A stretch of DNA of 64,000 nt from Bacillota bacterium (lineage in GTDB: Bacteria; Bacillota; Clostridia; Lachnospirales; Lachnospiraceae), in the NCBI GenBank assembly GCA_023435645.1, contig JAEYRK010000066.1:1-64000 (forward strand). The letters run 5' to 3'. The number at the start of each line of letters is the position of its first letter. Position 1 is the stretch's first letter. Shown piece by piece: positions 26,971-35,471 of the stretch. A program made the translations under genes and the position numbers. The notes under the pieces are model-generated. The model saw only the letters and a program-made list of their open reading frames with translations, did no database searches and was not told the origin of the DNA.

Positions 26971-27016
26971 TCCTCCAGTATAATGTATTCGCTACTTCGT
27001 CCTTTCAACTGGAGGA
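26971..27016 (-). promoter_or_regulatory. Stem-loop sequestering the MFS ribosome site
   Basis: On the minus strand TCCTCCAGT (27016-27008 read as mRNA) pairs perfectly with ACTGGAGGA (26979-26971), which contains the MFS Shine-Dalgarno sequence. The loop is 28 nt. A short ORF with its own ribosome site ends 17 nt before the stem, the arrangement of translation attenuators. Confidence 0.7.
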
Positions 27017-27033
27017 CCTCGGATAAGCAGGTG

Positions 27034-27063
27034 TTACTGGCCTGTATCATACCATTTCTTCAT
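27034..27063 (-). CDS. Putative 9-residue leader peptide of the MFS gene
   Basis: A short frame reading MKKWYDTGQ starts at ATG 27063, six nt after AGGAGG. A second ATG lies directly before it. It stops at TAA just upstream of the stem that covers the MFS ribosome site. Ribosome stalling here could free that site, as in inducible macrolide-resistance genes. Stalling has not been shown, and the peptide resembles no specific known leader. Confidence 0.55.
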   Translation of the reverse strand: MKKWYDTGQ

Positions 27064-27145
27064 CATAAACCTCCTGGCGTTATCGTTTCATTTTCTCCGG
27101 TTTCATCTATTCTATCGACAATATCCGGATCTTCCAACTGTTTCC

Positions 27146-27174
27146 AATGTATCATTTCATGGAGCGACTGTCAA
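27146..27174 (-). promoter_or_regulatory. Promoter of the MFS attenuator leader
   Basis: On the minus strand TTGACA (27174-27169) and TACATT (27151-27146) are 17 nt apart. Transcription from about 27139 gives a leader of roughly 177 nt holding the short ORF and the sequestering stem. The overlapping 101-codon plus-strand frame in this gap is rejected. Confidence 0.75.
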
Positions 27175-27222
27175 CCGACACCATTTACTGCTTTATGTCA
27201 AGCACTTCTCCTGTCTATGCCC

Positions 27223-28602
27223 TCATTCACCGCTTCTATGCCGGTTCAGCCTCTTTAGCTCTACCAGAAGAAAGCTTCCTGTAATTCCGAAGGAGATGGC
27301 ATCTGCAATCGGCGCAGCGAACAAAATTCCTCTCATGCCAAACAGCTTTGACAGGATCAAAACCATCGGTACCAAGACCAGAAGCTGTCTACATAAGGTA
27401 AGCAGAAGGGAGATTTTTGGTCTGCCGATCGCCTGAAAATACAGTGCCCCAATAACCTGTACCCCCAACACAGGGAGCATCATAAGCCATACTCTGACCG
27501 CCTTTGTACCGAACTCTATAAACTCCTTCTCCTTACCAAAGAAGCCGATCAGAGTTCCGGGGAACAGTTGGGTTACCGTAAATCCGATCAGCGCAACTAC
27601 GGTAGCGGCGGCAATTGCTTTTGCTAGGGTTTCCTTAATACGAGAATAATTGCCTGCACCACGGTTATAGCCGATGATTGGCTGTGCACCATGGCTGATT
27701 CCGATTGTAGGGAGAACCAGAAGCTGCTGCAGGCTACCGATGGCCCCCATACCTCCGATCGCCACATCTCCCCCGTAGATTCTCAAGCTGTTATTCAGAA
27801 TCAGGTTAAGCAGGCTCCCGCTGATCTGATTCATGAAGGAGGGCAGTCCGGCTAGGACGATATGATTCACTCTATGGACCTTGAGCTTCATATACCTTAA
27901 CCGTAGCTTCATATTGCTGCGTTTTGAACAAAAGTATGAAATACCCCAGATGGCTGACAGTCCCTGACCGCCTATGGTAGCCAGGGCAGCTCCGGTCATG
28001 CCCATATGAAGAATATTGATGAATATATAATCAAATATGATATTAAAGCCTGCTCCTATGAACATGGATACCATGGCGGTCTTTGGGCTTCCATCAGCCC
28101 TCATGAAATGATTCATAGCAACAGAGGGTCCCTGAAGGACAGAGGCATATAGTATAATCCTCATATATTCCACCGCATAGGGCATGCTATTCTCTCTGGC
28201 ACCAAAAACCCATAGGAGCTTTTCCAGATTCAAGAGGGCGAAGACCATGAAGAGAAAGGAGGTCAAAAGAATCATCATTATGGAATTCCCCAGGATCTGC
28301 TCTGCCCCATCCCTGTCCCTCTCACCCAACCGGATGGAGAATATTGCAGCTCCCCCTGCGCCGAACATTAGCGCCAGCCCCATCATTATCATCATAATCG
28401 GAAAGGATACTGTTAAGGCCGTCAGTCCGATTGATCCGATACCCTCTGCATTTCCGATAAAGATACGGTCTACTATATTATAAATCGCATTCACCAGCAT
28501 ACCTACCGTAGCCGGAATTGAGAATTCCGCCAAAAGGGCTCCTATGCTTTTCGTTCCCAATCGCTCCTGGGTGGCCTTTACTTTCATTGGTTTTTCAGAC
28601 AT
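27223..28602 (-). CDS. MATE family multidrug efflux transporter
   Basis: This 459-residue protein has 12 predicted membrane segments in two MatE repeats. The N-terminal repeat contains SIPATVGMLVNAIYNIVDRIFIG, and MMGLALMFGAGGAAIFSIRLGE is typical of the NorM/DinF superfamily. It couples Na+ or H+ entry to export of cationic compounds. The start is ATG 28602, seven nt after GAGGG; an upstream TTG is less likely. It lies upstream of the MFS exporter on the same strand, but the MFS gene has its own promoter. Confidence 0.92.
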   Translation of the reverse strand: MSEKPMKVKATQERLGTKSIGALLAEFSIPATVGMLVNAIYNIVDRIFIGNAEGIGSIGLTALTVSFPIMMIMMGLALMFGAGGAAIFSIRLGERDRDGAEQILGNSIMMILLTSFLFMVFALLNLEKLLWVFGARENSMPYAVEYMRIILYASVLQGPSVAMNHFMRADGSPKTAMVSMFIGAGFNIIFDYIFINILHMGMTGAALATIGGQGLSAIWGISYFCSKRSNMKLRLRYMKLKVHRVNHIVLAGLPSFMNQISGSLLNLILNNSLRIYGGDVAIGGMGAIGSLQQLLVLPTIGISHGAQPIIGYNRGAGNYSRIKETLAKAIAAATVVALIGFTVTQLFPGTLIGFFGKEKEFIEFGTKAVRVWLMMLPVLGVQVIGALYFQAIGRPKISLLLTLCRQLLVLVPMVLILSKLFGMRGILFAAPIADAISFGITGSFLLVELKRLNRHRSGE

Positions 28603-28713
28603 TAACAATCCCTCTCTTTTGTCGCGTGCTAATATGTTACATTGCTATCATTCTCCGCTTCATTATAACCTCCGGCCTTGATTTCGTAAAGGAATAATCT
28701 CCCTGCTAATAAG

Positions 28714-28753
28714 TATACCCTTATACCCTTATACGCATATACCCTTATACCCA
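28714..28753. repeat. Five tandem 8-bp units TATACCCT
   Basis: Five head-to-tail octamers: TATACCCT, TATACCCT, TATACGCA, TATACCCT, TATACCCA. They lie about 40 bp upstream of the predicted -10 of the sigma-factor gene, in the region between it and the divergent MATE gene. Confidence 0.85.
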
Positions 28754-28787
28754 GTATAAATTTCGTATATCTTTCTTATCCCTCCTA

Positions 28788-28796
28788 TGATATAAT
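28788..28796 (+). promoter_or_regulatory. Extended -10 promoter of the sigma-factor gene
   Basis: TGATATAAT fits an extended -10 box. The sequence 17 nt upstream (TATCTT) is a weak -35. The tandem octamer repeat is just above it. Confidence 0.5.
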
Positions 28797-28838
28797 GTTG
28801 TTTAGTGCATTTTTAGTCCAAAAGATGGAGGAGCTCAG

Positions 28839-29966
28839 ATGAACGAACAACCGATCCATGACATCCAGGAAGAGAAATTCAGGGAACTGATTTTGACGGC
28901 AAATCATCAGAAAGGTATTCTGGATGCAGATAAGGTGAATGCCTTCATCAGTGATTTAAATCTAGATACTAAGCAGATTGACAAAATATACGAGAGGCTT
29001 GAGGCCTATAATATTGTTATCATGAATTCATCCGAGGAAGAGCCTGAGCCGGATGAGGAACTACTTCTTGAACTTGATCAGGCTCCCGATGAGATATCTG
29101 ATGTAGAGCTATTTTCTGATCTCTCCTCTTCAGCGATGTCCGATGATCCGGTACATCTGTATCTGAAGGAAATCGGTCATTATCCCCTGCTTTCTCTGGC
29201 AGACGAGATAGAGCTGTCAAAAAAGATAGAGCAGGGAGACGAGTCTGCTAAACAGCTGCTGGCTGAATCTAACCTTCGTTTGGTCGTCAGTATTGCAAAA
29301 CGATATGTCGGCCGGGGATTATCCTTTCTGGATCTTATACAGGAAGGTAATTTGGGACTGATTAAGGCAGTCGAAAAGTATGATTATACCAAGGGCTTCA
29401 AATTCAGTACCTACGCAACCTGGTGGATCAGGCAGGCTATCACGAGATCCATCGCAGATCAATCCAGAACGATTCGGATTCCGGTACATATGTCAGAGGT
29501 CATTAATAAAACCTACAGGGTTTCCAGAAATCTACTTCAGGATTTGGGTAGGGAACCTACGGAACAGGAATTAGCCGATGCCCTTGGCCTTACCATTGAT
29601 AAGATCAGAGAAATACTTAAGGTATCCGCAGATCCTATTTCCCTCGACACACCAATAGGCGAGGAGGATGACAGCCATCTTGGTGATTTTATCCGGGACG
29701 ATAATATCATGGGTCCGGAGGATGCTGCCTCTTATTCGATTCTGAGGGATCAGATCTCCAGACTTCTGGATACCCTGACGGAGCGGGAGCAACGGGTATT
29801 GGTTCTACGATTCGGTCTGAAGGATGGAAGAAGCAGAACCCTGGAGGAGGTCGGCAGGGAGTTTAATGTTACCCGTGAACGTATCCGCCAGATCGAAGCA
29901 AAGGCTTTGAGAAAGCTACGCCACCCCAGCCGAGCAAAAATGCTGAAGGGCTATGAAATCGTATAA
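28839..29966 (+). CDS. rpoD: RNA polymerase sigma factor RpoD (primary sigma type)
   Basis: This 375-residue sigma-70 factor has all main regions. An acidic region 1.1-like N-terminus precedes region 1.2 (DDPVHLYLKEIGHYPLL). Region 2 has AESNLRLVVSIAKRYVGRGLSF and the -10-binding YATWWIRQAITRSIAD. Region 3 follows, and region 4 has RTLEEVGREFNVTRERIRQIEAKALRKLRHP. GGAGGAG precedes the ATG. It stands without dnaG, the usual partner of the main sigma gene, so it may be a second primary-type sigma or a relocated one. Confidence 0.94.
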   Translation: MNEQPIHDIQEEKFRELILTANHQKGILDADKVNAFISDLNLDTKQIDKIYERLEAYNIVIMNSSEEEPEPDEELLLELDQAPDEISDVELFSDLSSSAMSDDPVHLYLKEIGHYPLLSLADEIELSKKIEQGDESAKQLLAESNLRLVVSIAKRYVGRGLSFLDLIQEGNLGLIKAVEKYDYTKGFKFSTYATWWIRQAITRSIADQSRTIRIPVHMSEVINKTYRVSRNLLQDLGREPTEQELADALGLTIDKIREILKVSADPISLDTPIGEEDDSHLGDFIRDDNIMGPEDAASYSILRDQISRLLDTLTEREQRVLVLRFGLKDGRSRTLEEVGREFNVTRERIRQIEAKALRKLRHPSRAKMLKGYEIV

Positions 29967-30058
29967 GGATGCTCCCAAGCAGGTATCGGCTGAGCAAATA
30001 GTGATCTCTTACGCTTCGCAAGTATCATGGAAGGAATTATATTAGAAAGGATAAATGG

Positions 30059-30772
30059 ATGAAACGAATCTTGTTCATGGCATTTCGTTGTATTTATTTG
30101 CTACCGTTTTGGCTAATACGGCTGTTTCAGCTGTGTAACCTAAAAAAATATGATGCCAAAACGAGGTATGCCTTCCTTCATAGGATCACACCGGTTGTCA
30201 ACAGACGCGGCAGAGTTAAAATTGAATGTCACGGATTAGAAAATCTTCCTGCAGATGACGGTTATATCATGTTTCCTAATCACCAGGGGCTATTTGATGC
30301 CCTTGCCTTTCTGGAAACTCATGAACGCCCCTTCGTTACCGTAATGAAGAAGGAGGTAAAGGATGTCTTCCTACTAAAGCAAATTATCCGTCTGCTACAG
30401 GCTGAAATCATAGACCGGGAAGATGTAAGGCAATCCATGCAGGTCATCATGAATATGACAAGACGTGTGAAGGAGGGTGAGAATTTCCTTATCTTCGCTG
30501 AGGGAACCAGATCTAGGGAAGGTAACAAGCTTGGAGAATTCAAGGCTGGAAGCTTCAAAAGTGCCATCAATGCCAGGTGCCCAATCGTACCTGTAGCCTT
30601 GATTGATTCCTTTCAAGCCTTTGATACTCACTCCATTAAGAAGCTGACCGTCCAGATCCATTATCTGAAGCCGCTGTACTACGAGGACTATCAGGGTATG
30701 AAGTCCAAAGAAATTGCAGAACTGGTAGCCTCCCGTATTACCGAAACCATCGAAAATAACTTAAGAGCATAA
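30059..30772 (+). CDS. plsC: 1-acyl-glycerol-3-phosphate acyltransferase (PlsC family)
   Basis: This 237-residue membrane-bound enzyme transfers an acyl chain to lysophosphatidic acid. The catalytic H-x4-D motif is NHQGLFD and the glycerol-phosphate motif is FAEGTRSREGN. The third motif includes CPIVPVALIDS. An N-terminal hydrophobic segment (FRCIYLLPFWLIRLF) anchors it. AGAAAGG precedes the ATG by eight nt. It follows the sigma gene by 92 nt and ends in a strong terminator. Confidence 0.92.
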   Translation: MKRILFMAFRCIYLLPFWLIRLFQLCNLKKYDAKTRYAFLHRITPVVNRRGRVKIECHGLENLPADDGYIMFPNHQGLFDALAFLETHERPFVTVMKKEVKDVFLLKQIIRLLQAEIIDREDVRQSMQVIMNMTRRVKEGENFLIFAEGTRSREGNKLGEFKAGSFKSAINARCPIVPVALIDSFQAFDTHSIKKLTVQIHYLKPLYYEDYQGMKSKEIAELVASRITETIENNLRA

Positions 30773-30781
30773 GCTGCCATG

Positions 30782-30845
30782 AAGGATAAAGAACCATCGA
30801 ATGAAATGCATTGTGCATATTGATGAGATCTTTATCCTTTTTTCT
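30782..30845 (+). terminator. Rho-independent terminator after plsC
   Basis: AAGGATAAAGA (30782-30792) pairs with TCTTTATCCTT (30829-30839). Inside, ATGCA/TGCAT form a second stem. A run of T residues follows. Confidence 0.85.
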
Positions 30846-30987
30846 ATTATTTTGACGAATCGATTTCCATTTTCTTGCTATATTTATCTAGAATCCCCAT
30901 CCCAGTGCCAAAACAGTTGATTTTACCGGTATCTTAGGCTATAATAACTGTTGCAGTGCAAATTCAATCCTTTTGGAAGGTGAATGA

Positions 30988-32406
30988 ATGAGAACAAAAC
31001 GAACCATTTTTTCCATGGTTGTCTGTCTTACCGTCTTTTGGTTGTCCCTTGCCTTTGAAATTGGGAAGCCTTCTTCTACAGAGCAGGGAGAGCAGCCCGC
31101 TGTTGAAGATTCCATGGCTATCAACAAAACAGATTATATACAGAAGGATACTCCTGGGATCATGTCATTCTCTTATGACAGCTACCAAACTGCATCCTAT
31201 AGCAATAAGCTCTATGGTTCCCGTTTTGCTCTGGAGGACATAGAGGATTCAGAGCTTAATGAGGAAGCAGAGATTTATGAACCTTTGGATGACCCCATAG
31301 AGTCTTTGGATACTCCTTCAGAATCCAATCTACAGGTCGCCTCATTCTCTATGGATGCAGAGGTTTACGGTGATGGGGTTGTCTCTGACGCAGAGGCGAA
31401 GGACCAGCAGATCACAACCATAGATCAGGACGCAATGGAAAATGACAGCATCGAGGAGCTTCCTCCCCAAGCAGAGGAGGCCGGGGAATCTGAATATGCA
31501 AACATCGGTATCTCCATAGCAAAAAACTATGTGAATATCCGTGAAAAGGCGAATCAGGAAAGCAAGGTGCTCGGTAAGCTTTATAAGGATGCTGCTGCCG
31601 AAATCCTGGAAGCAGACGGTGATTGGTACTTTGTGGAATCCGGCAGTGTGAAGGGCTATGTCAAGGCAGAGTATATGAAAACCGGTCTTCCTGAGGAAGA
31701 GCTGATTACGAAATATGGCCTCCTCCGGATTACTGTCAGTGTGGACGGACTTAATGTCCGGGAAGAGCCTACTACAGAATCAGATAAACTGACCACCGTG
31801 TATCAGAATGAACGATATCCTGTTGTTGAGCTTCAGGATCAGTGGGTCAAGGTTGACATAACGGATGACAGGGTCATCGGCTATGTGAGACGTGATTTAA
31901 TTGATTTAATAGTTGATTTTAAAAAGGCTGTTTCTAAGGAAGAGGAAGCCGAGCTTTTAAGGCTTCAAGCCGAGGAAAGGGCTAAGCAGGAAACCGCAGT
32001 GAAATATAGGGATGAGGTAGACTATACGAAGGAAGAGCTAAAGCTATTAGCAAGTCTGGTTCATTCAGAAGCCGGGAACCAGTGCTATGAAGGTAAGCTG
32101 GCTGTAGCCAATATCGTTCTAAATAGGGTTAAATCCAGTAAATATCCGGATACTATCAAGAAGGTGATCTATCAGCCGGGCCAGTTTACCGTTGCAAGCA
32201 GCGGATCCTTGGCAAAGCAGCTGGAGAACTTCGATCATTATGCTTCCAATTCCCAGAAGCTGTCCATCAAGGCTGCGAAGGCTGCATTGGAGGGAGCGAA
32301 TAACATTGGTAGCCGTTTATATTTCCACTCCTATCAATCAGCAAAGCGGAAGGGCTATGATAAGAAGACAAATGCTGTGAAAATTGAGGACCATCTTTTC
32401 TGGTAG
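30988..32406 (+). CDS. SH3-domain cell wall hydrolase (SleB/CwlJ-type)
   Basis: This 472-residue exported protein has an N-terminal hydrophobic signal or anchor (IFSMVVCLTVFWLSLAF) and a long acidic linker. Two bacterial SH3 domains follow (KNYVNIREKANQESKVLGKLY; VDGLNVREEPTTESDKLTTVY). The C-terminal Hydrolase_2 domain has LLASLVHSEAGNQCYEGKLAVANIVLNR, with the catalytic Glu in SEAGNQ. It likely cleaves peptidoglycan in growth, sporulation or germination; SleB-type enzymes act on spore cortex, but SH3 repeats point to the vegetative wall. GGAAGGTG precedes the ATG. Confidence 0.9.
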   Translation: MRTKRTIFSMVVCLTVFWLSLAFEIGKPSSTEQGEQPAVEDSMAINKTDYIQKDTPGIMSFSYDSYQTASYSNKLYGSRFALEDIEDSELNEEAEIYEPLDDPIESLDTPSESNLQVASFSMDAEVYGDGVVSDAEAKDQQITTIDQDAMENDSIEELPPQAEEAGESEYANIGISIAKNYVNIREKANQESKVLGKLYKDAAAEILEADGDWYFVESGSVKGYVKAEYMKTGLPEEELITKYGLLRITVSVDGLNVREEPTTESDKLTTVYQNERYPVVELQDQWVKVDITDDRVIGYVRRDLIDLIVDFKKAVSKEEEAELLRLQAEERAKQETAVKYRDEVDYTKEELKLLASLVHSEAGNQCYEGKLAVANIVLNRVKSSKYPDTIKKVIYQPGQFTVASSGSLAKQLENFDHYASNSQKLSIKAAKAALEGANNIGSRLYFHSYQSAKRKGYDKKTNAVKIEDHLFW

Positions 32407-32430
32407 ATTACCATTGAATAAGGACAATAG

Positions 32431-32456
32431 AGCGTCGGCAATCACCGACGCTTTTC
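32431..32456 (+). terminator. Terminator after the cell wall hydrolase gene
   Basis: AGCGTCGG and CCGACGCT form an 8-bp stem around a 5-nt loop, followed by TTTTCT. Confidence 0.85.
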
Positions 32457-32510
32457 TATTGCTTATAAAGTAACCCATGCCTATAAGGAGCATCCTCTGA
32501 CACTGCAACT

Positions 32511-32540
32511 GAATAAAAAAGGATGCTGACACCAGCATCC
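32511..32540 (-). terminator. Terminator after pfp
   Basis: GGATGCTG (32521-32528) and CAGCATCC (32533-32540) form the stem. On the minus strand a run of T residues follows (32520-32515). Confidence 0.92.
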
Positions 32541-32597
32541 TTTCCTGTAAAGGGGCCTACGCCCCGCTTTTATATTCCTGATATCTGCTTCTTCAGC

Positions 32598-33821
32598 CTA
32601 GTACAGTCTGATCTGCTTCGGAATTCCGTTCTCATACTTTAAATTCGTCTCACCCTGAATCAGAGGAAGTAGGTATGCCATCATTTCCTCGGTAACATCA
32701 TTCCCTCTCTCATTGATCCATTCCATCGGAACAATCTTCTCATGGTTTGCAACCTCATTCACAGGAACCGGAACAAATTCTACCCGATAAGGCTTATCGC
32801 TCAGTCTCTTGATTGCAGCCATCTTGCCGGTCTCACCATTCAGAGCGAGTCCAAATGCCAGCTGTCCAAGCATCTGGGATTCCACAATATCAGTCTCACT
32901 GGCAATATGGGCAGCAGCTCTCTGCATCAGGCTCAGCTCTATTGAACGGACCTTGCAACCGATTTCATCGCTTATCATTTGCTCCAGTGCACGGGCTGCT
33001 CCTGCAATGTACTTATGGCCGAAATTATCCACTGCACCGCTGGACATAGAATCGGATACATAGGCTCCGGTACTGTCCTTGACTCCTTCACTGACAGCCA
33101 CCAGTACACCAGGCTTCTTCTCCTGAAGCTTTCTTATATCCTCAATAAACTTCTCCTTATCAAATACCTTCTCGCAAAGATAAATCAGATCTGCGCCGGA
33201 ACCGCCGTTCACTCTCGCAAGGGCAGTGGCAGCAGTCAGCCAGCCAGCATTTCTTCCCATGATTTCCACGATAGTAACAGAAGGGATATCATATACATTG
33301 ATATCTCTCTCCAGCTCTGCGATTGTAGTTGCGATATACTTCGCGGCAGAGCCAAAGCCGGGGCTGTGATCCGTTAGGTTCAAGTCATTGTCCACGGTCT
33401 TGGGTGCACCAATTACCTTGATGTCATCGATCTGGTTCATCATGCAGTACTCAGAAAGCTTATCTACGGTATCCATAGAATCATTACCGCCAATATAGAT
33501 AAAATATTTGATGTCATGTTTCTTAAAGGTCTCGATGATTTTCTTATAGGGCTCATCATCCTTGCGCCAGTCCTTCATCTTATATCTGCAGGAGCCAAGT
33601 GCTGAAGAAGGTGTATAGATTAGGGTATCCAGGGCTTGGGTATCCTTTATCAGCTCATTTAAATCGATTAGGTTATCCTTAATTGCACCTTCAATACCAT
33701 TCTTTGCTCCATAAACCTTATCCACCTTGCCACTGGCACGAGCGCCTTGCAATACGCCGGCTAAGGTAGCATTGATTGCGGCTGTGGGTCCGCCGGACTG
33801 TGCCACTAATAAATTCCTCAT
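32598..33821 (-). CDS. pfp: Pyrophosphate-dependent 6-phosphofructokinase
   Basis: This 407-residue PFK-family enzyme starts MRNLLVAQSGGPTAAINATL. The catalytic signature reads YIGGNDSMDTVDKL. ATP-type enzymes have Gly-Gly-Asp-Gly-Ser; the Asp-Ser here marks the PPi-using group. PKTVDNDL follows, with Lys also typical of the PPi type. It phosphorylates fructose 6-phosphate with pyrophosphate in glycolysis, reversibly. AAGGAGG precedes the ATG and a strong terminator follows. Confidence 0.93.
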   Translation of the reverse strand: MRNLLVAQSGGPTAAINATLAGVLQGARASGKVDKVYGAKNGIEGAIKDNLIDLNELIKDTQALDTLIYTPSSALGSCRYKMKDWRKDDEPYKKIIETFKKHDIKYFIYIGGNDSMDTVDKLSEYCMMNQIDDIKVIGAPKTVDNDLNLTDHSPGFGSAAKYIATTIAELERDINVYDIPSVTIVEIMGRNAGWLTAATALARVNGGSGADLIYLCEKVFDKEKFIEDIRKLQEKKPGVLVAVSEGVKDSTGAYVSDSMSSGAVDNFGHKYIAGAARALEQMISDEIGCKVRSIELSLMQRAAAHIASETDIVESQMLGQLAFGLALNGETGKMAAIKRLSDKPYRVEFVPVPVNEVANHEKIVPMEWINERGNDVTEEMMAYLLPLIQGETNLKYENGIPKQIRLY

Positions 33822-33981
33822 TTTCTTCCTCCTTAAACTAACCTATCCTATTTTGTCATTACATTTTCACATTCTAACACGCATAGGAAGCATTCGTCAA
33901 TATATGGTCATTTTAATTCAAACACTGGACTCATCGTGCCTCTAAAACGTATGATATTCATATAAAATAACTTCTATTCCC

Positions 33982-34326
33982 TTACAAGTTACTTCCATTC
34001 CAGCCCCAGTATTTCACCTCTTCATACTTCACATAGATCTGTGCCGGATTGATCGCAAGCTCTTCATTCATAATCTTCGTAATGGCTGCGGTCAGCTTAT
34101 CATAGACCACTGCACTGGCGCCTCCGAACAGCTTTACCTCGATGAAGGCCATGGGCTTGTCCTCCTGTCCCTTAAAATACATCGAAGCCTTATCCTCAAA
34201 GGATAGCATCAACCAGGCTTCACTCTTCCCGGGCACCAGCTCAATCGCCTTCCCCAGCTTCTGTTTGATGGAGGCCTCTCTTTCTTTTGTAATCTCCATA
34301 TTGGTTTTCGTACTGATAAATGGCAT
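33982..34326 (-). CDS. MIF/tautomerase-superfamily protein
   Basis: This 114-residue protein starts Met-Pro-Phe-Ile, leaving the catalytic Pro1 after Met removal. It contains EAWLMLSFEDKASMYFKGQ and the conserved IEVKLFGGA segment. The shape and length match macrophage migration inhibitory factor-like phenylpyruvate tautomerases, which form trimers. The bacterial function is unknown. AAAGGAAG precedes the ATG. The gene is not clearly linked to a neighbouring operon. Confidence 0.85.
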   Translation of the reverse strand: MPFISTKTNMEITKEREASIKQKLGKAIELVPGKSEAWLMLSFEDKASMYFKGQEDKPMAFIEVKLFGGASAVVYDKLTAAITKIMNEELAINPAQIYVKYEEVKYWGWNGSNL

Positions 34327-34554
34327 AGTTTACTTCCTTTCTGAAGGATTATTTAGATCTCTTTCTCCTGGTTCAAGCAAGCTTGCAATTGTAATTACTT
34401 GGTTATCACATATAATTTAATGTTCTTCCATCTATTTGTCAAGAAGGTATCGTTGTTCTGATGGGGCAATTCTTATGAATTTACTTAGGGTAAATGGAAG
34501 TAAATCACAGAAAGCCTTCAACCCGCTAGGATTTGCTGTAGTAATCAAGCCAAT

Positions 34555-34589
34555 AAAAAACCCCGATGGGATCTTCAATACCACCGGGG
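34555..34589 (-). terminator. Terminator after cotJC
   Basis: CCCCGATGG (34561-34569) pairs with CCACCGGGG (34581-34589) with one mismatch. On the minus strand six T residues follow. Confidence 0.75.
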
Positions 34590-34603
34590 CAAAATGTAGG
34601 CTC

Positions 34604-35212
34604 TTATTTGCAGAGATCTGCAGGAAATGCAGGATTAAATGCATAGAAGTTTCTGGAATCGAGATCATCCTGGATGATCCTTAAGCACTCTCCAAATCTC
34701 TGGAAGTGATTGATTTCCCTCTGTCTCAGGAATTTGATCGGATCGCATATCTCTTGGTCGTGAACCAGACGGAGGATATTATCATAGGTCGTTCTTGCCT
34801 TCTGTTCTGCTGCCATATCCTCAACGAGGTCGGTAATCGGATCGCCCTTGCTCTGGAAGAAGGTTGAGGTAAAAGCGATCCCCCCGGCAGATTGAGGCCA
34901 CAGTCCCAAGGTATGATCTACATAATATTTTTCAAACCCACCGGCCATAATCTCTTCCGGCGTTAAGTTCTTTGTCAGCTGATGAACAATTGCGCTAACC
35001 ATTTCCATATGTGCCAGCTCTTCCGTACCGATATCATTTAGCACAGCGACGCATTTCTTATTTGTCATTGTGTATCTCTGGGATAAATAACGCATGGAGG
35101 CAGCGAGCTCTCCATCCGGACCACCGAACTGGCTCATGATCACCTGTGCCAGTCTCGGATTACACTGTGTAATATTTACAGGATGTTGTAATCTCTTCTC
35201 ATAACTCCACAT
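34604..35212 (-). CDS. cotJC: Spore coat protein CotJC (manganese catalase family)
   Basis: This 202-residue protein resembles Mn-catalases. Its four-helix bundle carries metal ligands in DGELAASMRYLSQRY, IGTEELAHMEMV and the later AEQKARTTYDNIL. It is known from Bacillus as a coat protein made in the mother cell. The N-terminal YEKRLQHPVNITQCNPRLAQ is family-typical. It is the last gene of cotJABC, 3 nt after cotJB, with GGAAGGTAGGTG upstream. Confidence 0.95.
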   Translation of the reverse strand: MWSYEKRLQHPVNITQCNPRLAQVIMSQFGGPDGELAASMRYLSQRYTMTNKKCVAVLNDIGTEELAHMEMVSAIVHQLTKNLTPEEIMAGGFEKYYVDHTLGLWPQSAGGIAFTSTFFQSKGDPITDLVEDMAAEQKARTTYDNILRLVHDQEICDPIKFLRQREINHFQRFGECLRIIQDDLDSRNFYAFNPAFPADLCK

Positions 35213-35215
35213 ATA

Positions 35216-35470
35216 CTAGCACCTACCTTCCCACGGCCAAGGCTCATCGATCCAGGTCCACTTATTTTTTACGTTTACATCATACATACTGATGGGACCA
35301 TAGCACTTGGTATATTCTTCAACAGCTTCGTTTCTTACTCTTTCTACCTTCTCCCAGTAGTCTAGAGCTGCCTGATCAGTCGGATGGGTATCCAGGAAGA
35401 GTCTGAGGTCATCAAGGACAAAGCTGGTAGCTGTTATACAAGCAAACAATTTTTCCCTATTATTATCCAT
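35216..35470 (-). CDS. cotJB: Spore coat protein CotJB
   Basis: This protein of about 84 residues has the CotJB pattern: ITATSFVLDDLRLFLDTHPTD, then YGPISMYDVN and a C-terminal WTWIDEPWPWEG. The start is ATG 35470, immediately after the cotJA stop (TAATATG), with GGAAGGGG upstream. An in-frame start 30 nt earlier would overlap cotJA. It lies between cotJA and cotJC and is needed for the assembly of the CotJ coat layer in Bacillus. Confidence 0.93.
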   Translation of the reverse strand: MDNNREKLFACITATSFVLDDLRLFLDTHPTDQAALDYWEKVERVRNEAVEEYTKCYGPISMYDVNVKNKWTWIDEPWPWEGRC

Positions 35471-35471
35471 A

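Noticed and set aside
27064..27157. Minus-strand frame reading MIHWKQLEDPDIVD upstream of the MFS leader
   Set aside because: It looks coding by composition, but its start lies inside the predicted -10 region and no ribosome site precedes it.
26953..27258. 101-codon plus-strand frame between MFS and MATE genes
   Set aside because: It overlaps the MFS start and MATE end and the minus-strand leader with a good promoter, and its product has no recognisable pattern.
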